Assembly (NCBI GenBank): GCA_032124855.1
Contig: JAQBCT010000203.1
Coordinates: 1-10,511, forward strand
DNA from: DATJGR01 sp032124855
Lineage (GTDB): Bacteria > Pseudomonadota > Gammaproteobacteria > Pseudomonadales > Azotimanducaceae
Length of the DNA stretch: 10,511 bases
Reading direction: 5' to 3'
Positions 1 to 7,083 of the stretch are shown in pieces. Each line of letters begins with the position of its first letter. Position 1 is the stretch's first letter. The notes under the pieces were generated by a model. That model searched no databases. It had not been told where the DNA came from and worked only from the letters and a program-made list of their open reading frames with translations. Made by a program: the position numbers and the translations under genes.

Positions 1-1190
1 TTGCAGAACTGGCGATACCAGGGCTTGAGCCGTTCGGCAGCCTCAGCCTTTGCAACGGTTTCATCCACGCGGCCGCGGATCTCGTTCATCTTCTGAAAAT
101 CAGCAATCTCCGCACGCAGCATGATCTCTTCCATATCGAGATCGCCGGTGTCCGGACGTCGGCTCATCAGCGAAATACCGATGCGACGCGCGATATCCGT
201 CCAGCCGTCGGCGACGAGGTCTTCGGTGAAGTTCTGCCCCGTCAGCACAGCCGCAAAGTTCTCACGGCGCGCGCGCTGCCAGCCGGATTCGAGATCGTTG
301 TACCAGTCTTCATCGGTGGGGCGGTTGCCGCGCAGATCCACCGACGAGGGCGTGCGTTGGAATACATACAACTGCTTCGCGTATTCACCGAGGAACGGCA
401 CGCACTGAATGGCAGTTGCTCCGGTGCCGATGATCGCCACGCGCTTGTCAGCCAGTTTCGTGAGGCCGCCGTTGTGATCGCCACCGGTGTAGTCGTAATC
501 CCAGCGCGAGGTATGGAACGTGTGGCCCTTGAAGTCGCTGATGCCGGGAACGCCCGGCAACTTCGGGCGGTTCGCCGGACCCGTCGCCTGAATAACGAAG
601 CGCGCACGGATGTTGTCGTTGCGATGCGTCGACACCTGCCAGCGCTGCGCGTCCTCCAGCCACTTCATTTCAGTGACGCGCGTCTGAAAGATCGCGTTGT
701 CGTACAGGTCAAAGTAGTTGCCCACGCGCTGCGTGTGCTCGTAGATCTCCGGGGCGAACGAATATTTCTCCTTCGGCATGTAGCCCGTTTCTTCGAGCAG
801 CGGCAGGTAGCAGTACGATTCGATATCGCACTGCGCGCCAGGGTAGCGATTCCAGTACCACGTGCCACCGAAATCACCGCCGGATTCGATGATGCGAAAG
901 TTCGTGATGCCGCGCTCCTTCAAGCGGGCGGCCGTCATCAAGCCGCTGAAGCCGGCGCCAATCACGGCCACATCGATCTCGAGATCGAACGGCTCCCGCA
1001 CGAAGCCCGGATCCACATACGGGTCGTCGTCGGCGTAGTGGGCGAACTCGGCAGCGGCTTCCAGGTACTGATCCTCGCCGTCCTCGCGCATGCGCTTTTC
1101 ACGCTCGCGGCGGTATTTCTCGCGCAGCGCCGCGGGGTCGAAGTCGAGATCGGGAAACAGATTGTGCAGTCTTGCGCGTTCGGTGCTCAT
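1..1190 (-). CDS. Flavin-containing monooxygenase, Baeyer-Villiger type (C-terminus cut by window edge)
   Basis: Catalyses, by family, FAD- and NADPH-dependent insertion of oxygen from O2 next to a carbonyl, turning ketones into esters or lactones in the cytoplasm. The reading frame starts at ATG 1190 on the minus strand and stays open to the left edge, giving 396 residues of a family usually about 550-600 long, so roughly the last third is missing. An N-terminal extension of about 70 residues precedes the FAD Rossmann motif GAGFSG (78-83). The family motif GGTWYWNRYPGAQCD lies at 108-122, the Baeyer-Villiger fingerprint FKGHTFHTSRWD at 220-231, and the NADPH-binding GTGATA at 255-260. The last two separate it from plain N-oxidising flavin monooxygenases. 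It is divergent from the seven-gene operon at 1370 and shares an upstream region with it, which suggests co-regulation. The natural substrate (cyclic, aromatic, steroid or long-chain ketone) cannot be deduced. The family call is firm. Confidence 0.93.
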   Translation of the reverse strand, partial: MSTERARLHNLFPDLDFDPAALREKYRREREKRMREDGEDQYLEAAAEFAHYADDDPYVDPGFVREPFDLEIDVAVIGAGFSGLMTAARLKERGITNFRIIESGGDFGGTWYWNRYPGAQCDIESYCYLPLLEETGYMPKEKYSFAPEIYEHTQRVGNYFDLYDNAIFQTRVTEMKWLEDAQRWQVSTHRNDNIRARFVIQATGPANRPKLPGVPGISDFKGHTFHTSRWDYDYTGGDHNGGLTKLADKRVAIIGTGATAIQCVPFLGEYAKQLYVFQRTPSSVDLRGNRPTDEDWYNDLESGWQRARRENFAAVLTGQNFTEDLVADGWTDIARRIGISLMSRRPDTGDLDMEEIMLRAEIADFQKMNEIRGRVDETVAKAEAAERLKPWYRQFC

Positions 1191-1369
1191 GGTCTTGGAT
1201 CCATTGAAGGGTTGATTGCCATGGCGGCTGTTGCTGGATGATCGCGCGTGATGCCCGGCGCGATCAAGCCGGCCCTGCCGATGGGCCTGGGCATTGCGGA
1301 TTTGTGGTGGGCATCTGCGCCGAGAACGCCTAACTTATCTGCAGGCCAATCTCGCGGAGTGCAAATCGG
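1191..1369. promoter_or_regulatory. Divergent intergenic region between monooxygenase and seven-gene operon
   Basis: These 179 bases separate two genes reading away from each other, so promoters for both units should lie here. I cannot point to convincing -35/-10 boxes. The clear element is the inverted repeat at 1239-1266. The stretch just before the operon's first gene has only a weak ribosome site (GGAG around 1355, about 12 bases before the ATG). Confidence 0.5.
1239..1266. repeat. Perfect inverted repeat, 9-bp arms, candidate operator
   Basis: The left arm TGATCGCGC (1239-1247) is the exact reverse complement of GCGCGATCA (1258-1266), with a 10-base spacer. It lies in the middle of the divergent region, about 50 bases from the monooxygenase start and about 100 from the operon start. 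A two-fold symmetric site there suits a dimeric repressor of the TetR or GntR kind controlling both directions. No T-run follows, so a terminator is unlikely. No regulator gene is visible in the window. Confidence 0.5.
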
Positions 1370-2131
1370 ATGAAACCGGTGTGTCTGGTAATCGGGGCCG
1401 GCGCCGGCATTGGCGGCAATGTCGCGCGGCGCTTTGCGAAGGCGGGCTACCACGCGGTGCTGTGTCGTCGCAGCGACGAGGGGGGCTTGACGAAGATGGT
1501 GCGCGCCATCGAGGCAGAGGGCGGCTCCGCGTCGGGCTTCCTGCTGAACGCCGTTGAGCCCGACAGCATTGAGGCGCGCGTGGCCGCCGTTGAGTCTGAG
1601 ATCGGCCCTATCGAAGTGGTGGTGTACAACCTGGGCGCGCAGATCGGTGACAGGGCGCTGAAGGATACGACCTACAAGGCGTTTGAAATGGGTTGGCGCA
1701 TGGGCACCTTCTGCCTGTTTCGTGTCGCCGCATGCGTTACCCCACTCATGGCGGAGCGTGGCAAAGGCACCATTCTGGTGACATCGGCCACGGCGGCGAT
1801 GCGTGGCAACGGCGGGCAGCATTCGCACGCCGCGGCGATGGGCGGGCGACGCATGCTGTGCCAGACACTGAACGCTGAGTTTGCGTCGAAGGGTATCCAT
1901 GTGGCGCACATTGTCATCGATGGCGCGGTGGACGCACCCGACACCCTCGGAAAGATGCTCGGCCCCGAGCGATTTGCACAACTGCGCGAGACGCGTGGTG
2001 GCGAGCACGATGGATTGATGTTGCCCACCGAGATGGCAGAAACGTATTTCCACATCGCTCAACAACATCGCTCTGCCTGGACGTTCGAAGTGGATATGCG
2101 CGCGTTCTCCGACCGGGCGTGGTGGAACTGA
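1370..2131 (+). CDS. SDR-fold protein with non-canonical active site
   Basis: A 253-residue short-chain dehydrogenase/reductase fold. The N-terminal cofactor loop GAGAGIG (9-15) is intact, so NAD(P) binding is plausible. The NNAG motif is altered (YNLG, 86-89). A serine at the usual catalytic place is present (TSA, S139), but the segment that should carry YxxxK reads HAAAM (153-157), so His and Met replace the catalytic Tyr and Lys. The following stretch (KGIHVAHIVIDGAV, 174-187) is typical of an SDR subgroup in which the Tyr is often already Phe, yet that subgroup, as I recall it, keeps the Lys. The protein is therefore either a non-catalytic or differently acting family member. It is first in the operon, with 19 bases to the CoA-transferase gene. 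ATG 1370 is chosen because the Rossmann strand begins directly after it. The fold is certain, the activity is not. Confidence 0.88.
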   Translation: MKPVCLVIGAGAGIGGNVARRFAKAGYHAVLCRRSDEGGLTKMVRAIEAEGGSASGFLLNAVEPDSIEARVAAVESEIGPIEVVVYNLGAQIGDRALKDTTYKAFEMGWRMGTFCLFRVAACVTPLMAERGKGTILVTSATAAMRGNGGQHSHAAAMGGRRMLCQTLNAEFASKGIHVAHIVIDGAVDAPDTLGKMLGPERFAQLRETRGGEHDGLMLPTEMAETYFHIAQQHRSAWTFEVDMRAFSDRAWWN

Positions 2132-2150
2132 GCGCGACCGCGGAGCACAT

Positions 2151-3356
2151 ATGGCCGGTCCGTTTTCAGGGATACGCGTCATCGATCTCACACGAATGAT
2201 CGCCGGGCCCGTCTGCACGATGCTGCTCGCCGATCAGGGCGCCGATGTCATCAAAGTGGAACCGCCGGAAGGCGATCCCGTGCGCGGCCCCGCGGGCATT
2301 GCCTCGCCGATGTTCGTTTCCGCCAATCGCGGCAAGCGCTCATTCGCGCTGGACCTGAAGCAGGCGGCCGGGCGCGACGTGCTGCTGCGTCTGGCCGACA
2401 CTGCGGATGTGCTGGTGGAGAATTTTCGCCCGGGCACCATGCAGCGCCTTGGGCTCGACGCCGCGACGTTGCGGGCGCGGCAGCCGCGGCTGATCTATGT
2501 GTCGATCACGGGCGTGGGCGGCTCCGGGCCCTTCGTGAAGAAGCGGGTATATGACCCGGTGATTCAATCGCTGTCGGGTCTGGCCGACGTGCAGGCCGAT
2601 GGCGGCACGGGCAGACCGCGCATGGTGCGCACGGTGATTGCGGATAAGACCACGGCCGTCTACGCGGCGCAGGCCATTGGCGCGGCGCTGTATTCGCGTG
2701 AACGCAGCGGCGCCGGTCAGCACGTGCAGCTGTCGATGCTCGACACGATGATCGGTTACCTCTGGCCCGAGGCCATGCTTCAGCACACTGTGGTCGGTCG
2801 CGAACGCACCGCGCAGGATCCCAACGCGCGGCCGGATCTGATCTATCAGACCGCGGACGGCTACATCACCGTGGGTACAAATTCGAACTCGGAGTGGCGC
2901 GGTCTTTGCGAAGTTCTGGGCAAACCTGAATGGATCAGCGATGCGCGCTTCGCAACGGGTGCTGCGCGCTATGTCAACGCGGTGGAGCGGATCACGTCGG
3001 TAGGCGAGATCTTGCGAGCACAGACCAGTGCGCACTTGCTGCCGCGCCTGGACGCTGCAGAGGTGCCGTGCGCGCCGGTGCTGCGCCGTCATGAAGTCGT
3101 TGGCGACGCGCAGGTAGTGCACAACGCGTTGATCGAAGAGTTCGATCAGCCCGGGCTTGGTCGCGTGCGTCAGCCGCGCCCCGCCGCGTCGTTCAGTGAA
3201 ACGCCCGCGGCAATCGCCGGGCCCGCCCATGCGTTGGGGGAGGACACGGACGCCATCCTCACCGAACTCGGCTATACCGCGAGCGAGTCCGCCGCCATGA
3301 AGTCGGCCGGCACGGTGGTTGCGCACAACACTGCCGTCACTGGTACCGAGACATGA
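2151..3356 (+). CDS. Family III CoA-transferase (CaiB/BaiF type)
   Basis: Moves CoA from one acyl-CoA to another acid in the cytoplasm, or in some members racemises or otherwise handles acyl-CoA esters. The length of 401 residues is normal for the family. The N-terminal signature runs GIRVIDLTRMIAGP (7-20), followed by DQGADVIKVEPPEGD (28-42), NRGKRSFALDLK (59-70) and ENFRPG (90-95). D165, in the segment IADKTTAVYAAQA, sits where formyl-CoA transferase has its nucleophilic aspartate (Asp169), so a CoA-transferase mechanism is likely. SRERSGAGQHV (182-192) is also typical. A GGAG site lies a few bases before ATG 2151. Its stop overlaps the start of the GST-like gene by 4 bases, implying translational coupling. 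Substrates are unknown. In catabolic clusters such enzymes activate an acid for beta-oxidation. An alpha-methylacyl-CoA racemase-like activity is the main alternative. Confidence 0.93.
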   Translation: MAGPFSGIRVIDLTRMIAGPVCTMLLADQGADVIKVEPPEGDPVRGPAGIASPMFVSANRGKRSFALDLKQAAGRDVLLRLADTADVLVENFRPGTMQRLGLDAATLRARQPRLIYVSITGVGGSGPFVKKRVYDPVIQSLSGLADVQADGGTGRPRMVRTVIADKTTAVYAAQAIGAALYSRERSGAGQHVQLSMLDTMIGYLWPEAMLQHTVVGRERTAQDPNARPDLIYQTADGYITVGTNSNSEWRGLCEVLGKPEWISDARFATGAARYVNAVERITSVGEILRAQTSAHLLPRLDAAEVPCAPVLRRHEVVGDAQVVHNALIEEFDQPGLGRVRQPRPAASFSETPAAIAGPAHALGEDTDAILTELGYTASESAAMKSAGTVVAHNTAVTGTET

Positions 3357-3991
3357 GCGACCAGCGAATCCTGTGGGGCGTCGGCACGCCGCGCACGCTG
3401 CGCGCCCACTGGGCGCTGCACGAGCTCGATCTCACCTACGAGACCCGACCCATCCAGTCGCGCACCGGCGAAACGCAGACGGCGCAGTTCACGGCGCTGA
3501 ATCAGCGGCAGAAGATTCCGGTGTTGCAGGACGGCGACCTCACGCTCACCGAGAGTGCGGCCATCGTCGTCCATCTTTCGGACCGCTATGCCAGCGATGC
3601 CAATCGATTGATTCCCGTGGCCGGGACACAACGTGCGCAGGTGCTCGAAGCCTGCTTCTTCATCATCAGCGAACTCGACGCAACGGCGCTGTATGTGATT
3701 CGCCGGCACGAGGGTTTGCCGCAGATCTACGGTGAAGCACCGGCCGCCAACGAAGCTGCGCGTGTCTACTTCGGCAAGCAGATGCGCACCGTTGAGCAGT
3801 TGTTGGGGGATGGACGTGCCTTCCTGCTGGGCGGTGACTTCACGGCAGCAGATCTGCTGCTGAGCACGTGCATCGGTTGGGCGCGCTTCTGCCGCATCGA
3901 CCTGTCGGAGCGCGTGCAGGCGTACAACAAAGCCATTGTGGCGCGACCGGCCCATGCGGCCGCGACGCGTCGGAATGAAATTCCCACTTGA
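3353..3991 (+). CDS. Glutathione S-transferase-like protein
   Basis: A 212-residue soluble GST fold. The N-terminal thioredoxin-like domain (about 1-82) carries the cis-proline motif KIPVLQDGD (54-62, P56) and the glutathione-contacting ES pair (E67-S68). The helical C-terminal domain (about 92-212) has the N-capping box FTAAD (163-167). The likely catalytic Ser/Thr position near the N-terminus is occupied by T12 or T15 in GTPRTLRAHW. The family joins glutathione to electrophiles, or uses it to reduce, isomerise or dehalogenate. ATG 3353 overlaps the preceding stop as ATGA. The next gene encodes a MAPEG protein, another family linked to glutathione, 22 bases downstream, which supports a real glutathione-dependent step in this pathway. 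The specific class (Beta-, Theta- or Nu-like) cannot be settled by eye. Confidence 0.9.
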   Translation: MSDQRILWGVGTPRTLRAHWALHELDLTYETRPIQSRTGETQTAQFTALNQRQKIPVLQDGDLTLTESAAIVVHLSDRYASDANRLIPVAGTQRAQVLEACFFIISELDATALYVIRRHEGLPQIYGEAPAANEAARVYFGKQMRTVEQLLGDGRAFLLGGDFTAADLLLSTCIGWARFCRIDLSERVQAYNKAIVARPAHAAATRRNEIPT

Positions 3992-4000
3992 ACTACTGAT

Positions 4001-4007
4001 GGAGGAG
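4001..4007 (+). promoter_or_regulatory. Strong ribosome binding site deciding the MAPEG start
   Basis: GGAGGAG lies 6 bases before ATG 4014. It picks that codon over upstream in-frame ATGs (from 3936), which fall inside the GST-like gene and would add a basic, non-membrane leader. Confidence 0.75.
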
Positions 4008-4013
4008 ACCGCG

Positions 4014-4433
4014 ATGCTCGCGAACGAACTGATTGCACCGGTGCTTGCGCTGATTGGCTGGACGTTCGTCATGTGGCTGTGGATGTACGCCACTCGCATT
4101 CCGGCGATGCGCGTGGCAAATATCGATGTGGACGAATTGGCACGCACTGGCGCACCGCTGCAACTGCCGCCGCAGGTCGCGCGTGTTGCCGACAACTACA
4201 ACCACCTGCACGAACAACCGACGATCTTTTATGCGCTGGCGCTGGCTGCCCAGGTCAGCGGTGCGCTGGATGGGGTGAGTGTCGCGCTTGCCTGGGCCTA
4301 TGTGCTGCTGCGCGTAGTGCACTCGCTGGTGCAGGCCACCAGGAACGTGATCATGGTGCGGTTCAGCATTTTCGCGGTGGCAAGCGTCGTGCTGTTTGCG
4401 TTGTTCGTGCGCACCGTTGCGTTGCTGTTGTAG
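4014..4433 (+). CDS. MAPEG family integral membrane protein
   Basis: A 139-residue protein with the four-helix layout of the MAPEG family (membrane-associated proteins in eicosanoid and glutathione metabolism). Hydrophobic segments lie at about 5-26, 70-88, 90-106 and 116-138. The family hallmark is NYNHLHEQPTIFYAL (61-75), the bacterial equivalent of the motif that helps bind glutathione, followed by WAYVLLRVVHS (94-104) and a further Arg (R116) in helix four. Eukaryotic relatives (microsomal GSTs, leukotriene C4 synthase) conjugate or isomerise lipophilic substrates with glutathione. Most bacterial members are uncharacterised. It probably sits in the inner membrane as a homotrimer, as known members do. 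It lies directly behind the soluble GST-like gene and 6 bases ahead of the exported DUF885 hydrolase. The family call is firm, the activity is inferred. Confidence 0.9.
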   Translation: MLANELIAPVLALIGWTFVMWLWMYATRIPAMRVANIDVDELARTGAPLQLPPQVARVADNYNHLHEQPTIFYALALAAQVSGALDGVSVALAWAYVLLRVVHSLVQATRNVIMVRFSIFAVASVVLFALFVRTVALLL

Positions 4434-4439
4434 GCGATC

Positions 4440-6242
4440 ATGCGTGCGCGTTTGCCTGCCGCGGCTGGCTTTGTCGCATTGCTGTTTGTGTCGGCGTGCG
4501 CAGCCGCACAGAGCATCCCTATCGACAGGTTCTTCGACGAATTCACCGACGAGTGGATGCGCGCGAACCCGACCCTGGCCACGCTGAACAGATATTTCAC
4601 CGGTGCGGAACAGGAACGACTCGAACGCCAGGTGTCATCGCCGTCGATTGCGAATGCGCGGACGCTGATTGCACTGCGGCGTCGAGCGCTCGCGACGCTG
4701 GCCAGCTACCCGCGCGAGCTCCTGACGCCGCAGCAAAGGCTCTCGGCCCAGGTGATGCAGTGGCAACTTCAGACGATGGTCGACCGGGAAGCGTATCTGG
4801 ACTACTCCTATCCGCTCGAACAGTTCGAGGGCGCCAACATCAGGCTCGTGTGGAGCTTGACCCAGTTTCATCCACTGGGAACGCGCCGCGACGTCGAAAG
4901 CTATCTGGCCGCGCTGGCGCAGGTTGCCGGCTTGATGGACGAGGCGGTTGACGATGCCCGCACGCTCGAGGCGCGCGGCGTCGTGCCGCCGCGCTTCATC
5001 CTCGAGGCAACGATTGCGCAGATGAACCGATTCGTCGACGGCGGCGCCGCGAAGAATACTTACGTGACGGTGCTCGATCAGAAGATGCAGTCGATCGAGG
5101 ATCTAACCCCGGCGGATCGTGCGAGATTCCGCGCCAAGGCAGAGGCGCTGGTTGCACGCACAATTGAACCCGCCTGGCGGGCAGCGGTTGTCATGCTGCA
5201 ATCGCAGATTCCGAAGGCGACCGATGTCGCCGGACTGTGGCGCCTGCCCGGCGGGGACGATGCGTACCGCTACTTCCTGCGTCTGTACACCACCACGGCA
5301 ATGTCGCCAGCCGAAATCCATGCGCTGGGTCTCGAGCGGGTCGCGGCGATCGAGCAGCAGATGGACGAAATCTTCCGGGGAAATGGGCGCGACCAGGGCA
5401 CGGTGCAGCAGCGCATCGATTTGCTCAAGGCTGAACTCGCCTACCCGGATCCGACGTCCGAGGCAAGCCGCGCGGCGGTCATGCGCGACCTCGATGCGAT
5501 TCTTGACGATGCGCAGCTGCGCGCGCAGGTGCTCTTCGACCAGCGTCCTAAGGCGCGCGTCATCGCCGCACCATATCCCGCATTCGAAGAAGCCAATCAG
5601 GCCGCGCGCTCGATGCCACCGGCGCCCGATGGCTCGCGCCCGGGCGTGTTCATGTTCCCGCGCCGCGTCGAACGGATGACGACATTTGGATTGCGCACGC
5701 TCACCTACCACGAAACGGTGCCGGGTCATTTCTATCAGGTGGGTCTGTTGCGGGAAAACACGTCGCTACCGCGCTTCCGTCAGCTCGGTGCATTCGGCTT
5801 CATTTCTGCATTCGGCGAGGGCTGGGCGCTTTACGCTGAACGGCTGGCCGCGGAATCCGGATGGTACGACGGCGACCCGCAAGGGTTGCTCGGTCAGCTC
5901 GACGCGGAACTGTTTCGCGCGCGCCGCCTGGTTGTGGACACCGGGATTCACGCGATGCACTGGACGCGTCAGCAGGCCATCGATTACGGCATTGAAGCCA
6001 GCGAAGTGGATCGCTATGTGGTTCAGCCCGGCCAGGCGTGCGCGTACATGATCGGCCAGTTGAAGATTCTGGAGCTGCGCGAGCGCGCGAAACAAGCGCT
6101 CGGCACACGCTTCTCTTTGACGCAATTCCACAATGTCGTGCTCGACACGGGCACCGTCCCGCTCGATCTGCTGGAGCAAGCAATCGAGCAGTACATCAAC
6201 GGCGTTCTGCAGACGCCTGGCAGCAGAGGCAGTGAACAATGA
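4440..6242 (+). CDS. Exported DUF885 family hydrolase (putative zinc peptidase-like)
   Basis: A 600-residue protein of normal length for DUF885. The N-terminus has Arg at 2 and 4, a hydrophobic core (8-18) and the sequence VSAC with Cys20, which fits a lipobox. It is thus likely a lipoprotein or at least periplasmic, although a signal peptidase I cut a few residues later is also possible. The metal-binding motif HETVPGH (424-430) gives H424, E425 and H430, and the conserved FGEGWALYAE (458-467) supplies a probable third ligand at E460. The C-terminal DTGIHAMHW (500-508) and GQACAYMIGQL (531-541) are also characteristic. The family resembles zinc metallopeptidases, but substrates are largely unknown. 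In this setting cleavage of an amide or ester bond of the growth substrate is possible. The start is 6 bases after the MAPEG stop without a clear ribosome site, suggesting coupling. Its stop overlaps the next start. Confidence 0.92.
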   Translation: MRARLPAAAGFVALLFVSACAAAQSIPIDRFFDEFTDEWMRANPTLATLNRYFTGAEQERLERQVSSPSIANARTLIALRRRALATLASYPRELLTPQQRLSAQVMQWQLQTMVDREAYLDYSYPLEQFEGANIRLVWSLTQFHPLGTRRDVESYLAALAQVAGLMDEAVDDARTLEARGVVPPRFILEATIAQMNRFVDGGAAKNTYVTVLDQKMQSIEDLTPADRARFRAKAEALVARTIEPAWRAAVVMLQSQIPKATDVAGLWRLPGGDDAYRYFLRLYTTTAMSPAEIHALGLERVAAIEQQMDEIFRGNGRDQGTVQQRIDLLKAELAYPDPTSEASRAAVMRDLDAILDDAQLRAQVLFDQRPKARVIAAPYPAFEEANQAARSMPPAPDGSRPGVFMFPRRVERMTTFGLRTLTYHETVPGHFYQVGLLRENTSLPRFRQLGAFGFISAFGEGWALYAERLAAESGWYDGDPQGLLGQLDAELFRARRLVVDTGIHAMHWTRQQAIDYGIEASEVDRYVVQPGQACAYMIGQLKILELRERAKQALGTRFSLTQFHNVVLDTGTVPLDLLEQAIEQYINGVLQTPGSRGSEQ

Positions 6243-7066
6243 CTCTTCGAATGGATGGCAAGGTGGCGCTGATTACTGGCGGCGCATCCGGCATCGGCCG
6301 CGGCTGTGCGCTGCGCTTTGCGCAGGAAGGCGCCGCCATCATGGTGGCGGATCTCAATGGCGAACGCGCGCGCAACGTTGTTGGCGAGATCGTCGCTGCG
6401 GGCGGTCGCGCCGATTCGGTGGTGGTCGACACCGCGTCGGAGGAATCCTGCCAGGGCATGGTTACGGCTGCGGTGAAGGTATTCGGCCGCATCGACACGT
6501 GCGTGGCCGCCGCCGGAATTTCGCATGCCAACTATGTCAGCCGCGAAATCGACGCGCAGCGCGGTAACGATCGGCTCGATCGCGACGATATGCTGGTGCT
6601 CGACAAATCCCTCGAGAGCTGGCGACGCCTGCTGGATGTGAATCTCACCGGTGTGATGCTCACCAACCGTGTAGTGGCGCGGCAGATGGTGGATCAGGGT
6701 GACGGCGGTACCATCGTCAACATTGCGTCGGTGGCGGCGGCAACTGCATTAATGGGATCGTCTGATTACTGTGTATCCAAAGCCGGCGTCTGGATGCTGA
6801 CCAAATGCCTCGCACTCGAACTCGCGCGCCATCGCATCCGCGTCAACGCGGTGGGGCCGGGGTATATCAAGACGTCGATGTCCGGTGCCGTGCTCACCCA
6901 TCAACCGTGGGTGGATGCGCGTGTCAAAGAGACGCCGCTACGCAGACTCGGGGAACCGGTCGATATAGCCAACGCGTGTCTGTACCTCGCGTGCGATGAG
7001 TCCAGCTTTGTGACAGGGGAGATCATCTTTCCGGACGGCGGACTCAACGCCTCGGCGCGCAGCTGA
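6239..7066 (+). CDS. Classical SDR family NAD-dependent oxidoreductase
   Basis: A 275-residue short-chain dehydrogenase with a full catalytic set: cofactor motif TGGASGIG (13-20), N135 in DVNLTG, S164 in NIASVAA, Y177 and K181 (YCVSK). Asp38 at the end of the second strand (VADLN) points to NAD(H) rather than NADP(H). The usual NNAG is AAAG (90-93), a tolerated change. The C-terminus has the common FVTGEIIFPDGG (257-268). Residues about 98-128 form a charged, Asp-rich insertion between strand 4 and helix 4 that is longer than in most SDRs and may shape the substrate pocket or contact a partner. It probably oxidises a secondary alcohol to a ketone or the reverse in the cytoplasm, and could supply the ketone for the divergent monooxygenase. 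ATG 6239 overlaps the DUF885 stop as ATGA, with GAGG upstream. Confidence 0.93.
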   Translation: MTLRMDGKVALITGGASGIGRGCALRFAQEGAAIMVADLNGERARNVVGEIVAAGGRADSVVVDTASEESCQGMVTAAVKVFGRIDTCVAAAGISHANYVSREIDAQRGNDRLDRDDMLVLDKSLESWRRLLDVNLTGVMLTNRVVARQMVDQGDGGTIVNIASVAAATALMGSSDYCVSKAGVWMLTKCLALELARHRIRVNAVGPGYIKTSMSGAVLTHQPWVDARVKETPLRRLGEPVDIANACLYLACDESSFVTGEIIFPDGGLNASARS

Positions 7067-7083
7067 ATCTTTCGCCGGCGCAC

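Noticed and set aside
357..1241. Long plus-strand open frame opposite the monooxygenase
   Set aside because: It is antisense to a gene with full FAD, NADPH and Baeyer-Villiger motifs. Its translation shows no family features and is a GC-rich shadow.
1187..2218. 343-residue minus-strand open frame opposite the first SDR-fold gene
   Set aside because: The plus-strand frame has a recognisable SDR fold. The minus-strand product is rich in Arg, His and Ala and resembles no protein family.
2340..3326. 328-residue minus-strand open frame opposite the CoA-transferase gene
   Set aside because: It is a shadow of the CaiB/BaiF coding frame, with Arg/His-rich composition and no motifs.
3936..4013. Earlier in-frame starts for the MAPEG protein
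   Set aside because: They lie inside the GST-like gene and add a basic leader, whereas ATG 4014 has a strong GGAGGAG at ideal distance and begins directly before the first membrane helix.
3272..4195. 307-residue minus-strand open frame across the GST-like and MAPEG genes
   Set aside because: It spans three genuine plus-strand genes, including their overlaps, and has no recognisable domain.
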